From: DASRDB01 sp035652815
GTDB lineage: Bacteria; Chloroflexota; Ktedonobacteria; Ktedonobacterales; Ktedonobacteraceae
Direction: 5' to 3'
Assembly (NCBI GenBank): GCA_035652815.1
Contig: DASRDB010000003.1
Span: 434,001-498,000 of the forward strand
Length of the DNA stretch: 64,000 bases
Shown piece by piece: positions 1 through 9,360 of the stretch; positions within the stretch are counted from its first letter, which is position 1, and every line of letters starts with the position of its first letter. The notes beneath the pieces were generated by a model, which worked only from the letters and a program-made list of their open reading frames with translations, was not told where the DNA came from and ran no database searches. Position numbers and translations under genes: made by a program.

Positions 1-884
1 GCTTCGGCGCGATGCCCACCTCGAAGCCTGTGCTACTCTACCTGAAACGCTACCCATCCTGCCCGCTTGTCGTAGTCGATGGGCAGGGCGGCTGGGAGGA
101 ACCAACCCAACTCGCCAGCGAATATATCTACGCTGATCCTGCCGCCTTGTGCCAACAACTCTTGAACCAGCTTGAACAACAGCATGCAAATACAAAAGGA
201 CGGGCTGAATGGTTAGCAATGTGGCAGAACAGCGATAAAATCACCCGGCAAACGATGCAGGCAGTCATCCAGGATTTCGCAGAACCCTTCGAGGGGCGCG
301 TGTTTACCGAGCTTGCGGAGCTGCTTCCCGATGGCACTACACTCTATATCGGCAACAGCATGCCTGTTCGCGACCTGGATACCTTTTTCTGGTCGAGCCA
401 GCAGCGCATACGAGTGCTTGGCAACCGGGGCGCGAACGGCATTGATGGCCTCATATCCAGCGCGTTAGGAGCAAGCGCGGCAGCTAAAAAACCAGCAGTG
501 CTGGTCGTCGGCGATCTTTCGTTCTTCCATGACCTTAACGGGCTGCTTGCGGCGCGTTTGCATAAACTGGATTTGACAATCGTGCTGGTAAATAATGACG
601 GGGGAGGCATTTTCTCCTTTTTGCCACAGGCGGCCTACCCGGAGCATTTTGAACAGCTTTTTGGCACGCCGACAGGCCTGGATTTCCAGTTAGCGGTTGA
701 GATGTATGGCGGGTTGTATGCAAAGGCCGAAAGCTGGGTGCAGTTCCGCGAACAGGTGAGCGCGGGGCTGGCTGATGGCGGCCTGCGTGTGATCGAAGTC
801 ACGACAGAACGAGCCAGCAATGTCACTTTGCATCGCAAGCTCTGGAAAAGCGTGAGCGAGGCGCTTGAGCGGCAGGAGAGTTGA
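1..884 (+). CDS. menD: MenD C-terminal part (SEPHCHC synthase), 5' end outside window
   Basis: Thiamine-diphosphate enzyme that condenses isochorismate with 2-oxoglutarate to give SEPHCHC, the first committed step of menaquinone synthesis. The open frame runs in from the window edge (frame of base 3), beginning FGAMPTSKP, so the ATG at 12 is internal and the N-terminal domain lies upstream. Seen: GNSMPVRDLDTF, GNRGANGIDGLISSALG and the ThDP/metal region GDLSFFHDLNGL followed by NNDGGGIFSFLP, all characteristic of MenD. It ends at TGA 882-884, directly before menH, and heads a five-gene men operon. About 293 C-terminal residues are visible of a family that is usually about 550-600 residues. 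Confidence 0.95.
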   Translation, partial: FGAMPTSKPVLLYLKRYPSCPLVVVDGQGGWEEPTQLASEYIYADPAALCQQLLNQLEQQHANTKGRAEWLAMWQNSDKITRQTMQAVIQDFAEPFEGRVFTELAELLPDGTTLYIGNSMPVRDLDTFFWSSQQRIRVLGNRGANGIDGLISSALGASAAAKKPAVLVVGDLSFFHDLNGLLAARLHKLDLTIVLVNNDGGGIFSFLPQAAYPEHFEQLFGTPTGLDFQLAVEMYGGLYAKAESWVQFREQVSAGLADGGLRVIEVTTERASNVTLHRKLWKSVSEALERQES

Positions 885-886
885 GG

Positions 887-1741
887 ATGCTTGTGCAGGT
901 AAACGACATACGGCTCAACATCGAAGAACGCGGAAGGCAACAAGACCCGCCGCTTGTCCTGCTGCATGGCTTCACTGGCAGCGCGGCAGGCTGGGGCAAG
1001 CACCTGGATAGATTGGCTGCTGCTGGTCTGCGCGTTCTCGCCTTCGATTTGCATGGGCATGGCCCGTCGGATGCGCCCAATAATTCAGAACGCTACAACA
1101 TGGAACATTGCCAGCAAGACATCCTGGCCGCGCTGAAAAAATTGGACGTAGGCAGGGGAGAAGCTGCGCTGCTTGGCTACTCAATGGGCGGGCGCATCGC
1201 GCTCTACACAGCGTTTTCTGGCTTCTTTCGCGCCCTCATTCTGGAAAGCGCATCCCCCGGCATAGCAGACCGACTTGAACGCGAGCAACGACGCCTTGCC
1301 GACGAAGCGCTCGCGGAGCGTATTGAGCGCGATGGCGTCCAGATGTTCGTGAATTATTGGGAACGCCTGCCGCTCTTCGCCAGCCAGAACAACCTGCCGC
1401 TTGAAACACGCAAGCCCTTGCGAGAACAGCGCTTGCAAAACCGGGCACGTGGACTGGCTAACAGTCTGCGCGGAGTTGGCACAGGCGCGCAGCCATCGCT
1501 GCATGCTCGCCTGCCAACCCTGGACATTCCCGTCCTGCTAATTGCCGGAGAGCTTGATAGCAAGTTCTCGGCCATCGCTCGTTCGATGGCACAGGCGCTG
1601 CCACATGCTCGCCTGCATATCGTTCCAGGCGCGGGCCATACCGTTCACCTGGAACAGCCGGAGATGTTTGATAGCATTGTAGAAGATTTCATCCATTCGA
1701 TGAATATAGTGAAACAGGGACATTTCACCGTCCCCAATTAA
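887..1741 (+). CDS. menH: MenH, SHCHC synthase (alpha/beta hydrolase)
   Basis: Alpha/beta-hydrolase-fold enzyme that eliminates pyruvate from SEPHCHC to give SHCHC. The nucleophile elbow is GYSMGG, an acidic residue follows in GELDSKFS, and the catalytic histidine is in GAGHTVHLEQP near the C-terminus. I choose ATG 887 (284 aa) over the in-frame TTG at 881 because an AGGAG lies about 8 bases upstream of it; it starts 2 bases after the menD stop, which suggests translational coupling. Its position between menD and menB supports MenH over a generic hydrolase. Confidence 0.9.
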   Translation: MLVQVNDIRLNIEERGRQQDPPLVLLHGFTGSAAGWGKHLDRLAAAGLRVLAFDLHGHGPSDAPNNSERYNMEHCQQDILAALKKLDVGRGEAALLGYSMGGRIALYTAFSGFFRALILESASPGIADRLEREQRRLADEALAERIERDGVQMFVNYWERLPLFASQNNLPLETRKPLREQRLQNRARGLANSLRGVGTGAQPSLHARLPTLDIPVLLIAGELDSKFSAIARSMAQALPHARLHIVPGAGHTVHLEQPEMFDSIVEDFIHSMNIVKQGHFTVPN

Positions 1742-1761
1742 TTCGTAAAGGAGAGAAAGAA

Positions 1762-2580
<819 letters not shown>

Positions 2581-2586
2581 TCTTCT

Positions 2587-3831
2587 ATGAGGATTGTTCA
2601 GATTGGCTGGCGAAGCTATCGCGTTCCATTTCGCGGCAGCTTCGCCACCGCACACGGCAGCACACCAGCGCGAGAAGGCATCATTGTCCAGGTAACGACA
2701 GATGGGGGTATCATCGGCAACGGCGAGATAGCCCCACTGCCATCCTTTAGCAAGGAGAGCCTGCAAGACGCTCTTGAGTTGCTTCCGACGCTGGCAGCGC
2801 GCCTATCCAGCAAGACGCTGGATGAGGCGCTCAATTTGATTCCGACCAGAGAACAAACAAGCACCAATCAAAGCTATGAGGGGATGAAGATACCGGAAGG
2901 CACCCGCAAGGGGATGCCTCTACCATATGAGGCCGCTTGTAGAGGCATCCCCTTGCGGGTGCCTTCCGGCGATAAAACCAGCGATAAAATATCTTCCACC
3001 CACTTCGGACTGGAAACGGCGCTCCTTGATGCGCTCGGCAAGGCACAGGGCTTGGGCCTCTCCTCATTGCTCACACCACCTGGCTTCACGCCTCGCAAAA
3101 AGGTGCCGGTGAATGCCGTCATTGGCGCGAAATCGCTCGATGGTGCGATTGCGGAAGCACGAGCAGCCGTACATAAAGGTTTTGCCTGCGTCAAACTCAA
3201 AGTAGGCATGGGACGCAGCATTACAGAAGAGGTCGAGCGTGTCGCGGCCATCCGCGAGGTCATCGGGCCAGCCACACGCCTGCGCCTGGATGCCAACGAG
3301 GCCTGGAGCCTGGAGCAAGCAATAGCTATCCTCTCAGGCTGCCTTCCCTACGAAATTCAATATGTTGAACAGCCCCTTAAGGCTGACGACCTCGCCGGTA
3401 TGGGCCAGCTTCGTCAGGCTGTACCTCTTCTCATTGCTGTTGACGAGACAGTGCGCGACATCGAGAGCGCGCAACGCATCCTCGATAGCGAAGTGGCAGA
3501 TATCCTCGTGATAAAGCCGCAGCTTGCCGGAGGGCTGCGTATGGCGCAACAGATTATTCAGCTTGCCGCGCAACGGGGAGTAAGCAGCGTCATTACCAGC
3601 ACGCTTGAGACAGGAATTGGGGTAGCCGCCGCGCTGCACCTTGCTGCTGCGTCACCCACTATCATACTTGAATGCGGCCTTGCAACATTGGATAAACTGG
3701 AAGACGACCTGATAGAAGAGGGTCTGGCTGTGATTGATGGACAAATGACTGTGCCAACAGGTCCAGGTCTGGGCGTCTCGCTGGATGAGGCAGCGCTGAG
3801 ACGCTATAGCATAAGAGAAGAGAGTTATTAA
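2587..3831 (+). CDS. menC: MenC, o-succinylbenzoate synthase, with in-frame repeat insertion
   Basis: Enolase-superfamily dehydratase converting SHCHC to o-succinylbenzoate. The barrel motifs are present: catalytic lysines in CVKLKVG, metal ligands in LRLDANEAW, YVEQPL and AVDETVRD, and the second catalytic lysine in LVIKPQLAGG. At 414 residues it is about 40 longer than usual MenC. The surplus lies around residues 95-140, between the capping-domain start and HFGLETALLDALG, and includes the product of a 77-base perfect inverted repeat (2893-2969). The frame stays open through the insertion and all catalytic motifs downstream are intact, so the protein is probably still active. It starts 6 bases after menB. 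Confidence 0.93.
   Translation: MRIVQIGWRSYRVPFRGSFATAHGSTPAREGIIVQVTTDGGIIGNGEIAPLPSFSKESLQDALELLPTLAARLSSKTLDEALNLIPTREQTSTNQSYEGMKIPEGTRKGMPLPYEAACRGIPLRVPSGDKTSDKISSTHFGLETALLDALGKAQGLGLSSLLTPPGFTPRKKVPVNAVIGAKSLDGAIAEARAAVHKGFACVKLKVGMGRSITEEVERVAAIREVIGPATRLRLDANEAWSLEQAIAILSGCLPYEIQYVEQPLKADDLAGMGQLRQAVPLLIAVDETVRDIESAQRILDSEVADILVIKPQLAGGLRMAQQIIQLAAQRGVSSVITSTLETGIGVAAALHLAAASPTIILECGLATLDKLEDDLIEEGLAVIDGQMTVPTGPGLGVSLDEAALRRYSIREESY
2893..2969. repeat. Family A inverted repeat inside menC
   Basis: Perfect 31-base arms (2893-2923 and 2939-2969) around a 15-base loop. The arms carry the same core (GGAAG, CACCCGCAAGGGGATG, CTCTAC) as the intergenic elements at 8001-8068 and 14646-14720. 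Translated in the menC frame it contributes a peptide including EGTRKGMPLP and RGIPLRVPSG. Confidence 0.9.
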
Positions 3832-3835
3832 ATAA

Positions 3836-5344
3836 ATGTTTCTACCCGACTGGCTAACACGCAGCGCGGAAAACCGGCCAGAACACCTGGCGGTACAGGA
3901 TGAAGAACTATCATGGAGCTTCGCGGAGCTAAACGAGCAGGCGTCACGCATGGCGCGACAACTCGCGACGCTGGGCGTTTCCGAGGGAAAGCGGGTCGCG
4001 CTGCTGGCCGCCAATAGCGCCTCATTCGTCGCCTGCGTTCACGCGCTCGGCAAGCTTGGAGCCGTCCTGGTGCCGCTCAACCTGCGCCTGACGCAGGCCG
4101 AGTTATGCTGGCAATTGCGCGATGCCCATGCTGCGCTGCTGGTTTGCGATGAAGATTTTGCAGGTCTGGCACATGAAATAGTGCGAGATATGCCAGAACT
4201 TCCGCTTGCCACGCTGGCGTCTCAAGCACAGAAGGATGAAATTGTCTTATCCAATCTTCCTGAAAGCAACATTTCCCTGAGAACGCTTATCGATCTTGAC
4301 GCCCCGCAGGCAATCCTTTATACATCCGGCACCACCGGCCAGCCGAAAGGAGCAATCATCACCTACGGCATGTTGTGGTGGAACGCGGTCGGCTCAGCGC
4401 TCAATCTCGGGCATCACCTGGATGATCGCTGGCTGGCCTGCCTGCCTCTCTATCACATCGGCGGCCTCTCTATTTTGATGCGCAGCGTCATAAACGGCAT
4501 CAGCGTCATCGTCCACAAAAAATTTGAGCCAATGCGCATCAATGCCAGCATTTTGAACGAGCATATCACCATCATTTCGGTTGTCGCAGTGATGTTGCAA
4601 AGAATGCTCGCAGACCTCGATACGCATTGGGATGGAAGGCGCTATCCGCCGTCGCTTCGCTGCGTGCTGCTCGGCGGCGGCCCTACTCCTTACGCGCTGC
4701 TCGAGGATTGCCTGCGGCGGGGCATTCCGATTGCTCAGACCTATGGTTTGACCGAATCGGCTTCACAGGCGGCTACGCTTTCGCTCGAAGACGCGCTGCG
4801 CAAACCAGGCTCGGCGGGTCGCCCGCTCCTGCCTGTTGAAATGCGCATCATGCAGGATAACCGGGAAGCCGCGCCGGGAGAGCAGGGCGAGATATGGCTG
4901 AAAGGCCCAACCATCACGCCGGGGTACGCTGATAGGCCCGAGGCAACGGCGGCAGCTTTTCACAATGGCTGGTTCGCTACAGGCGATATCGGCTACCTCG
5001 ACTCCGACGGCTACCTGTTCGTGCTTGACCGGCGCTCTGACCTGATTATTTCTGGCGGAGAGAACGTCTACCCCGCCGAAATCGAGTCCATGCTACAATC
5101 ACATCCCGCTGTAAAAGAGGCCGGAGTATGCGGACGCACAGACGCTCAATGGGGACAGGTGCCGATCGCGTTCGTGGTTCTCCATACGAATAAGCAGGCG
5201 AGCGAGCAAGATTTGCTGAATTATGCAGCGCAAAAACTGGCCCGCTATAAACAGCCGCGCGCCATTTACTTCGTCGATCAGCTACCGCGCACTTCCTCAG
5301 GCAAATTGTTACGCCGCGAGCTTGCATCCTTTTTCTCACCATAA
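3836..5344 (+). CDS. menE: MenE, o-succinylbenzoate-CoA ligase
   Basis: Adenylate-forming ligase that activates o-succinylbenzoate with ATP and CoA. Seen in order: P-loop YTSGTTGQPKGA, QTYGLTESAS, the hinge region ATGDIGYLDSDGY, LDRRSDLIISGGENVYPAEIE, and the C-terminal catalytic lysine in RTSSGKLLRREL. Its 502 residues fit the family. It follows menC by 4 bases and closes the visible men operon. The specific substrate is inferred from the operon; sequence alone would fit other acyl-CoA ligases. Confidence 0.92.
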   Translation: MFLPDWLTRSAENRPEHLAVQDEELSWSFAELNEQASRMARQLATLGVSEGKRVALLAANSASFVACVHALGKLGAVLVPLNLRLTQAELCWQLRDAHAALLVCDEDFAGLAHEIVRDMPELPLATLASQAQKDEIVLSNLPESNISLRTLIDLDAPQAILYTSGTTGQPKGAIITYGMLWWNAVGSALNLGHHLDDRWLACLPLYHIGGLSILMRSVINGISVIVHKKFEPMRINASILNEHITIISVVAVMLQRMLADLDTHWDGRRYPPSLRCVLLGGGPTPYALLEDCLRRGIPIAQTYGLTESASQAATLSLEDALRKPGSAGRPLLPVEMRIMQDNREAAPGEQGEIWLKGPTITPGYADRPEATAAAFHNGWFATGDIGYLDSDGYLFVLDRRSDLIISGGENVYPAEIESMLQSHPAVKEAGVCGRTDAQWGQVPIAFVVLHTNKQASEQDLLNYAAQKLARYKQPRAIYFVDQLPRTSSGKLLRRELASFFSP

Positions 5345-5635
5345 TAACTCATACATCAGCTTCCGCTTTTGTCTTCTAATAGCTTTTTATGTCTTCTGTA
5401 ATAGTGTGTGCAAAGACAACAATATTACTCCCCTTCTTGTCTATAGTAACCACTTATAAAAGCTCAGTGGCTATGAAAGCGCCATTGAAGCCTGCATAAT
5501 TATACTTATCTAGTGAATGGTGCCTGACGAGGGGCTTTTCTGGGGAAAGCCCTTACCGGAGAAGCAAAGCCCCGGTCATGTCCCATCGGCTGTTGTTCCC
5601 TGTATTTGTTACTCTATGTACAAGGAGCATTCCGC
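5345..5635 (+). other. Intergenic leader, possible structured RNA upstream of secreted protein
   Basis: No gene is seen. Between about 5518 and 5585 there are nested short complementarities (for example GGGGCTTT with AAAGCCC, and ACCGG with CCGGT flanking an AGCAAAGCC loop) that could fold as a 5' leader of the following gene. I cannot assign it to a known riboswitch class. Confidence 0.3.
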
Positions 5636-6502
5636 ATGCGGAAACGAATCGTTCCACTCCTGTTTGTGCCGATACTGATATCGGCGTTCGCGGCGCTGAT
5701 GCCGCTGCAAGCCTTTGCGGCAACCCAACATCACACTGCCCATTTTTACTTGAAGCACATTAAAGCCGCGGGCAGCAATCTGCGTTACTATGGTGGTCCG
5801 GTAATGACCGGTACGCAGAACGTCTATGCGATCTTCTGGGAGCCAACGGGCAATGTGCAGTCCGGCTATAACTCGCTCATCCAGCGCTATTTTGCTGATG
5901 TCAATGGGAGCGGTCTCTACCACAACAACACGCAGTACCACAACTCCTCTGGAAGCTATCCCTCGGGCGAACACCTGGTTGCATCCTGGGTAGATACCAG
6001 GGCTTACCCTGCAAATCCAATTTTGGATAGCGATATTCAGTCCGAGGTGAGCCGCGCGCAGAGTGTCAATGGCTGGTCGTCAAGCATCCACAACATCTTC
6101 TTCGTCTTCCTGCAGGCGAATGAAGACCTCTGCTTCGACAGCTCCTACAGCCAGTGCGCATCCAACTATTTCTGCGCGTATCACAGCTACTTCGGCAGCA
6201 ACTCCATCTACGCGGCGATGCCGTATGCAGCCAGCTTCTCCTGCAATCCCGGTACCAGCCCGAACCACAATGACGCCGACCAGACCATTAACGTCACCTC
6301 TCACGAGCAGATGGAGGCGGCAACCGATCCCCTGCTGAACGCCTGGTACGACTCCTCAGGCAATGAAATTGGCGACAAATGCGCCTGGATATTCGGCCCG
6401 CTCAATTCTTCCGGCGGCGATGTGACCTGGAATGGGCATTCCTACATCGTCCAGAAAGAGTGGGACAACGCTAAGAGCGGCTGCGTCCTCTCAGGGCCAT
6501 AA
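5636..6502 (+). CDS. Secreted EXORDIUM/phosphate-induced-like protein
   Basis: Predicted secreted protein of 288 residues. ATG 5636 is chosen because AAGGAG lies 9 bases upstream; an open frame extends to 5606 without a better start. The N-terminus MRKRIVPLLF, a hydrophobic stretch and a cut after LQAFA look like a Sec signal peptide. The mature part has YYGGPVMTGT, YAIFWEPTG, SHEQMEAATDPLLNAW and a Cys-rich second half. These resemble the GGPV and SHE-x(n)-TDP features of plant EXORDIUM/phosphate-induced proteins and their bacterial relatives, whose function is unknown. A close paralogue is at 41890-42792. A strong terminator follows. Family call from memory, moderate. Confidence 0.65.
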   Translation: MRKRIVPLLFVPILISAFAALMPLQAFAATQHHTAHFYLKHIKAAGSNLRYYGGPVMTGTQNVYAIFWEPTGNVQSGYNSLIQRYFADVNGSGLYHNNTQYHNSSGSYPSGEHLVASWVDTRAYPANPILDSDIQSEVSRAQSVNGWSSSIHNIFFVFLQANEDLCFDSSYSQCASNYFCAYHSYFGSNSIYAAMPYAASFSCNPGTSPNHNDADQTINVTSHEQMEAATDPLLNAWYDSSGNEIGDKCAWIFGPLNSSGGDVTWNGHSYIVQKEWDNAKSGCVLSGP

Positions 6503-6527
6503 ATCGATAATTCCGTGAATCGGTATG

Positions 6528-6558
6528 AGGCCTCCTGAAATCCAGGAGGCCTTTTTTA
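6528..6558 (+). terminator. Rho-independent terminator
   Basis: Ten-base stem AGGCCTCCTG / CAGGAGGCCT with a short loop followed by a T run, 25 bases after the stop of the secreted protein. Confidence 0.85.
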
Positions 6559-6569
6559 ATGTTGTAGGG

Positions 6570-6704
6570 ACGCAATGATGAACCTTAATGAAATAGTGGA
6601 TGATTCTCGCATCATGTCATCCTGAGCGCAGCGAAGGATCTCCGTCGCCCGGCAGGAGCGTGCATCAAGGCCGGAGATCCTTCGCTGCGCTCAGGATGAC
6701 ATGT
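6570..6704. repeat. Family C inverted repeat (with family B half-end)
   Basis: Perfect 29-base arms at 6615-6643 and 6673-6701 with core CATCCTGAGCGCAGCGAAGG. It is preceded at 6570 by TGTAGGGACGCAATGATGAA, a family B type end also found at 17363. The element lies between the terminator and the 3' end of the convergent GCS2 gene. Confidence 0.85.
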
Positions 6705-6749
6705 GAAGAATTCCTGGTCTTTATATCAACAACCATTATCACGTTTCTA

Positions 6750-7865
6750 CTAAATTCCCTTGTGTGTCTCCTCAACGATCAGCGCCACAACATCTTCCAT
6801 GCGTTCGTTTTGCTCGTAGGCAGCTCGTTGTCGCATGGCTCCATTTCCCCGTTGCAGCGTCTCATGCACGAGCGCCTCGACCTCATCCCAACTTCCCTGA
6901 GCTTCCAACGTGGGACGCAGAGTTGCCAGCATCTGCTCGATCAACGTTTTAGCTGGAAGCGAGCGATGCTCGACAACATCGATTAATTCGCTGCTGATGC
7001 CGTAGCGGGCGGCTCGCCAATGAGCAACACGCAACAACTCGGGACGCACCATCGGAACAGGTTCGTCTCGCACAGCCTGTTCGTAGCACAACTGCACGAT
7101 GGCGCGGATCAGACCGACCAGCATTACCACCTCGTCAATCGTCATGCAGCAATCGGTGACGCGGAACTCAACCGTGTTAAAGCGATCTGAGAGCCGGATG
7201 TCCCAGTAAATTTTCGTGGCGTCCTCTATGCTGCCGACATCAATAAGCGACTGAATCAGCGCCTGGTATTCATCAAGCGAGGAGAAAAGCTGCGGCTGGC
7301 CGGAAGTTGGCCAGCGACTCCACATTACGGTGCGAAAGCTGGCGTATCCAGTATCCTCACCAAGCCAGTAAGGAGAATTTGCGCTCAAGGCCAATAATGG
7401 AGCCAGCCAGATGCGCCCCCGGTTCATCACCTGCAGGGCCATCTCTTTATCCTCCACGCCAACATGCACATGACAACCAAAGATTGGCTCGCGAGCGATC
7501 TGCTGAAAATCCTTCGCTACTCCCTGGTAGCGCTCTTTGGGCGTGATGCGCTGGCTTTTCCAGTGCGAAAAGGGATGCGTTCCCGCCGCCGCCAGGTATT
7601 TCCCCTGCCGTTCAGCAGCAGCAAGCATTTCACGGCGCATATGTATCAAGGCTTCCCGCGCCTCCTGTAAATCGACACAGACGGGAGTAGCCGCCTCAAC
7701 CTGCGAAAGCTGGAGTTCGGGCTGCGCTTTCTCACCCAGCTTCTGTTGTGCCTTTCGCAGCACCGAAGTCGAAGACGAACTGAGTTCAAACGTCTTCGAG
7801 TCAATAATCTGGTATTCCTCCTCCACTCCCAACGTAAACTCTTCTTTTTTTGAAGACGACATCAT
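6750..7865 (-). CDS. Carboxylate-amine ligase, GCS2 family (YbdK-like)
   Basis: Member of the glutamate-cysteine ligase type 2 family, ATP-dependent ligases that join an amino acid to a carboxylate (weak gamma-glutamylcysteine ligase activity in the E. coli YbdK relative). Seen: FTLGVEEEYQIID at the N-terminus (metal-binding acidic residues), GCHVHVGVEDKEMA, and RFNTVEFRVTDCCMTIDE. The length of 371 fits YbdK. AGGAGG lies just upstream of two consecutive ATGs (7865, 7862); either may be used. It is a single gene convergent with the 5636 gene. The substrate cannot be told from sequence. Confidence 0.88.
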   Translation of the reverse strand: MMSSSKKEEFTLGVEEEYQIIDSKTFELSSSSTSVLRKAQQKLGEKAQPELQLSQVEAATPVCVDLQEAREALIHMRREMLAAAERQGKYLAAAGTHPFSHWKSQRITPKERYQGVAKDFQQIAREPIFGCHVHVGVEDKEMALQVMNRGRIWLAPLLALSANSPYWLGEDTGYASFRTVMWSRWPTSGQPQLFSSLDEYQALIQSLIDVGSIEDATKIYWDIRLSDRFNTVEFRVTDCCMTIDEVVMLVGLIRAIVQLCYEQAVRDEPVPMVRPELLRVAHWRAARYGISSELIDVVEHRSLPAKTLIEQMLATLRPTLEAQGSWDEVEALVHETLQRGNGAMRQRAAYEQNERMEDVVALIVEETHKGI

Positions 7866-8000
7866 GAAACCTCCTCGTTAACATCGAACCGCACGTGTGA
7901 AATAAGTATTGCCTTCCGTTAACACGGCAATCAGAAGGTCAACGATACACCGCCTCACCAGGGCGTCCGTCAATTTTTTGCACCCAGCATGGGGAGCCAA

Positions 8001-8068
8001 AAGACACCCGCAAGGGGATGTCTCTACACATCAATGAATGTGTAGAGACATCCCCTTGCGGGTGTCTT
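8001..8068. repeat. Family A inverted repeat
   Basis: Perfect 31-base arms (8001-8031, 8038-8068) around a 6-base loop, core ACCCGCAAGGGGATG. It lies in the 458-base gap between the divergent GCS2 and oxidoreductase genes. The rest of that gap shows no gene. Confidence 0.9.
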
Positions 8069-8323
8069 CCGCGACCTCTCTCCGCAAAATTCTGGCGCTC
8101 ACCAGACGCACTTGAATAATTGACAGGGAAAAGATTTGCGTACCATAATCCTTTTGAAAACGTAGAATGATAGAGAAGGCTGGAGTGTGAAGGCACAAAC
8201 GATATGCATATCGCTACAGAGCCTATCTCGCGCCGCCGGGCGCTGGCATTACTGGTATTTACGTCGCCGCTCGCGTTTGGCCTCGCTTCTGATAACTTCT
8301 CCACAGCAGGAAGGAGTACTGGC

Positions 8324-9334
8324 ATGATCCGGCTGGCAATGCTCAGTTTCTGGCATGTTCACGCGCAAGATTACTTACAGCAGGCCCAGAAAAATCCTGC
8401 TGCGAAAATAACGGCGGTCTGGGATGAATCCCCTGAGCGCGGACGCACCCGGGCGCAGGCGCTCGGCGTGCCATTCTACGAACGCCTGAATGATTTACTG
8501 GCACAGGCCAACGTTGATGGCGTGATTGTCGATACACCAACGACCTTACATCGCGATGTGATGGTCGCGGCAGCGAATGCAGGCAAACACATCTTTACCG
8601 AAAAAGTACTCGCTCCCACGCTGCGCGAAAGCAACGAGATCGTCGAGGCTGTGAAACAGGCCAACGTAAAGCTGATGGTATCCCTGCCTCGTCTCTATTC
8701 CGGCTCTACGCTGGCAGTCCGGCAAATTCTTGAACGCCGCCTGCTCGGGCAACTTACGCAGGTAAGAGTTCGTTTAACGCACGATGGCGCGCTTCGCACA
8801 ACCCAGAATCCGCAGGGCTGGCTGCCACCTTACTTTTTTGATCCCCTGCAAACGGGCGGCGGCGCGATGATCGACCTGGGATCGCATCCTATGTACCTCA
8901 CGCGCCTCTTTCTAGGTCTGCCCGAAAGCGTCAACGCAACCTATGGATATGTTACAGGGCGCGCAGTGGAAGACAACGCCGTAGCCATCCTGCACTATAC
9001 TTCGGGCGCGATGGGTATCGCCGAAACCAGCTTTGTCAATCCTGTCTCGCCTTTCACCATCGAAGCACACGGCACCGAGGGAAGCCTTCTCTATGGCACG
9101 CCTGAAGGTGTACTTTATATTCGCAGCTTGCAGATCGGCAATGCATGGCAGCAGTGGAAAGACATACCTGCCGATCAGCCAGGAGCTTTTCAACAGTGGA
9201 TTCAGCACATTCAGGACGGTACAACTGCTACCGAGAACATCCAGATCGCGCTCGATTTAAGCGCGCTCATGGAAGCAGCAAACCGTTCCGCGACCCTGCA
9301 TCAAACCGTGTCTTTAAGTAGCTTACCACGTTAA
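8324..9334 (+). CDS. Gfo/Idh/MocA-family oxidoreductase
   Basis: NAD(P)-dependent oxidoreductase-like protein with an N-terminal Rossmann domain (MIRLAMLSFWHVHAQDY), EKVLAPTLRESNEIVEA at the usual EK(P) position, and a C-terminal alpha/beta domain with GGGAMIDLGSHPMYLTR, where the family has its catalytic Asp/His region. I choose ATG 8324 (336 aa) because AGGAAGGAG stands 8 bases upstream and MIRLAML is the normal family start. The frame is open to ATG 8204 and would add SRRRALALL, a Tat-like hydrophobic leader, so an exported form is a real alternative. The substrate, probably a sugar or inositol derivative, is unknown. Confidence 0.8.
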   Translation: MIRLAMLSFWHVHAQDYLQQAQKNPAAKITAVWDESPERGRTRAQALGVPFYERLNDLLAQANVDGVIVDTPTTLHRDVMVAAANAGKHIFTEKVLAPTLRESNEIVEAVKQANVKLMVSLPRLYSGSTLAVRQILERRLLGQLTQVRVRLTHDGALRTTQNPQGWLPPYFFDPLQTGGGAMIDLGSHPMYLTRLFLGLPESVNATYGYVTGRAVEDNAVAILHYTSGAMGIAETSFVNPVSPFTIEAHGTEGSLLYGTPEGVLYIRSLQIGNAWQQWKDIPADQPGAFQQWIQHIQDGTTATENIQIALDLSALMEAANRSATLHQTVSLSSLPR

Positions 9335-9360
9335 CAAAATCGCTAGAAAGTATATCGTCT

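Noticed and set aside
5518..5600. c-di-GMP (GEMM-I) riboswitch
   Set aside because: Only the AGCAAAGCC loop is similar; the first conserved strand and receptor stem were not found.
6600..6986. 128-residue forward open frame beginning in the family C repeat
   Set aside because: Starts in repeat sequence and runs antisense into the GCS2 gene.
8204..8323. Tat leader of the Gfo/Idh/MocA protein
   Set aside because: Kept only as an alternative because a much better ribosome site and the normal family start are at 8324.
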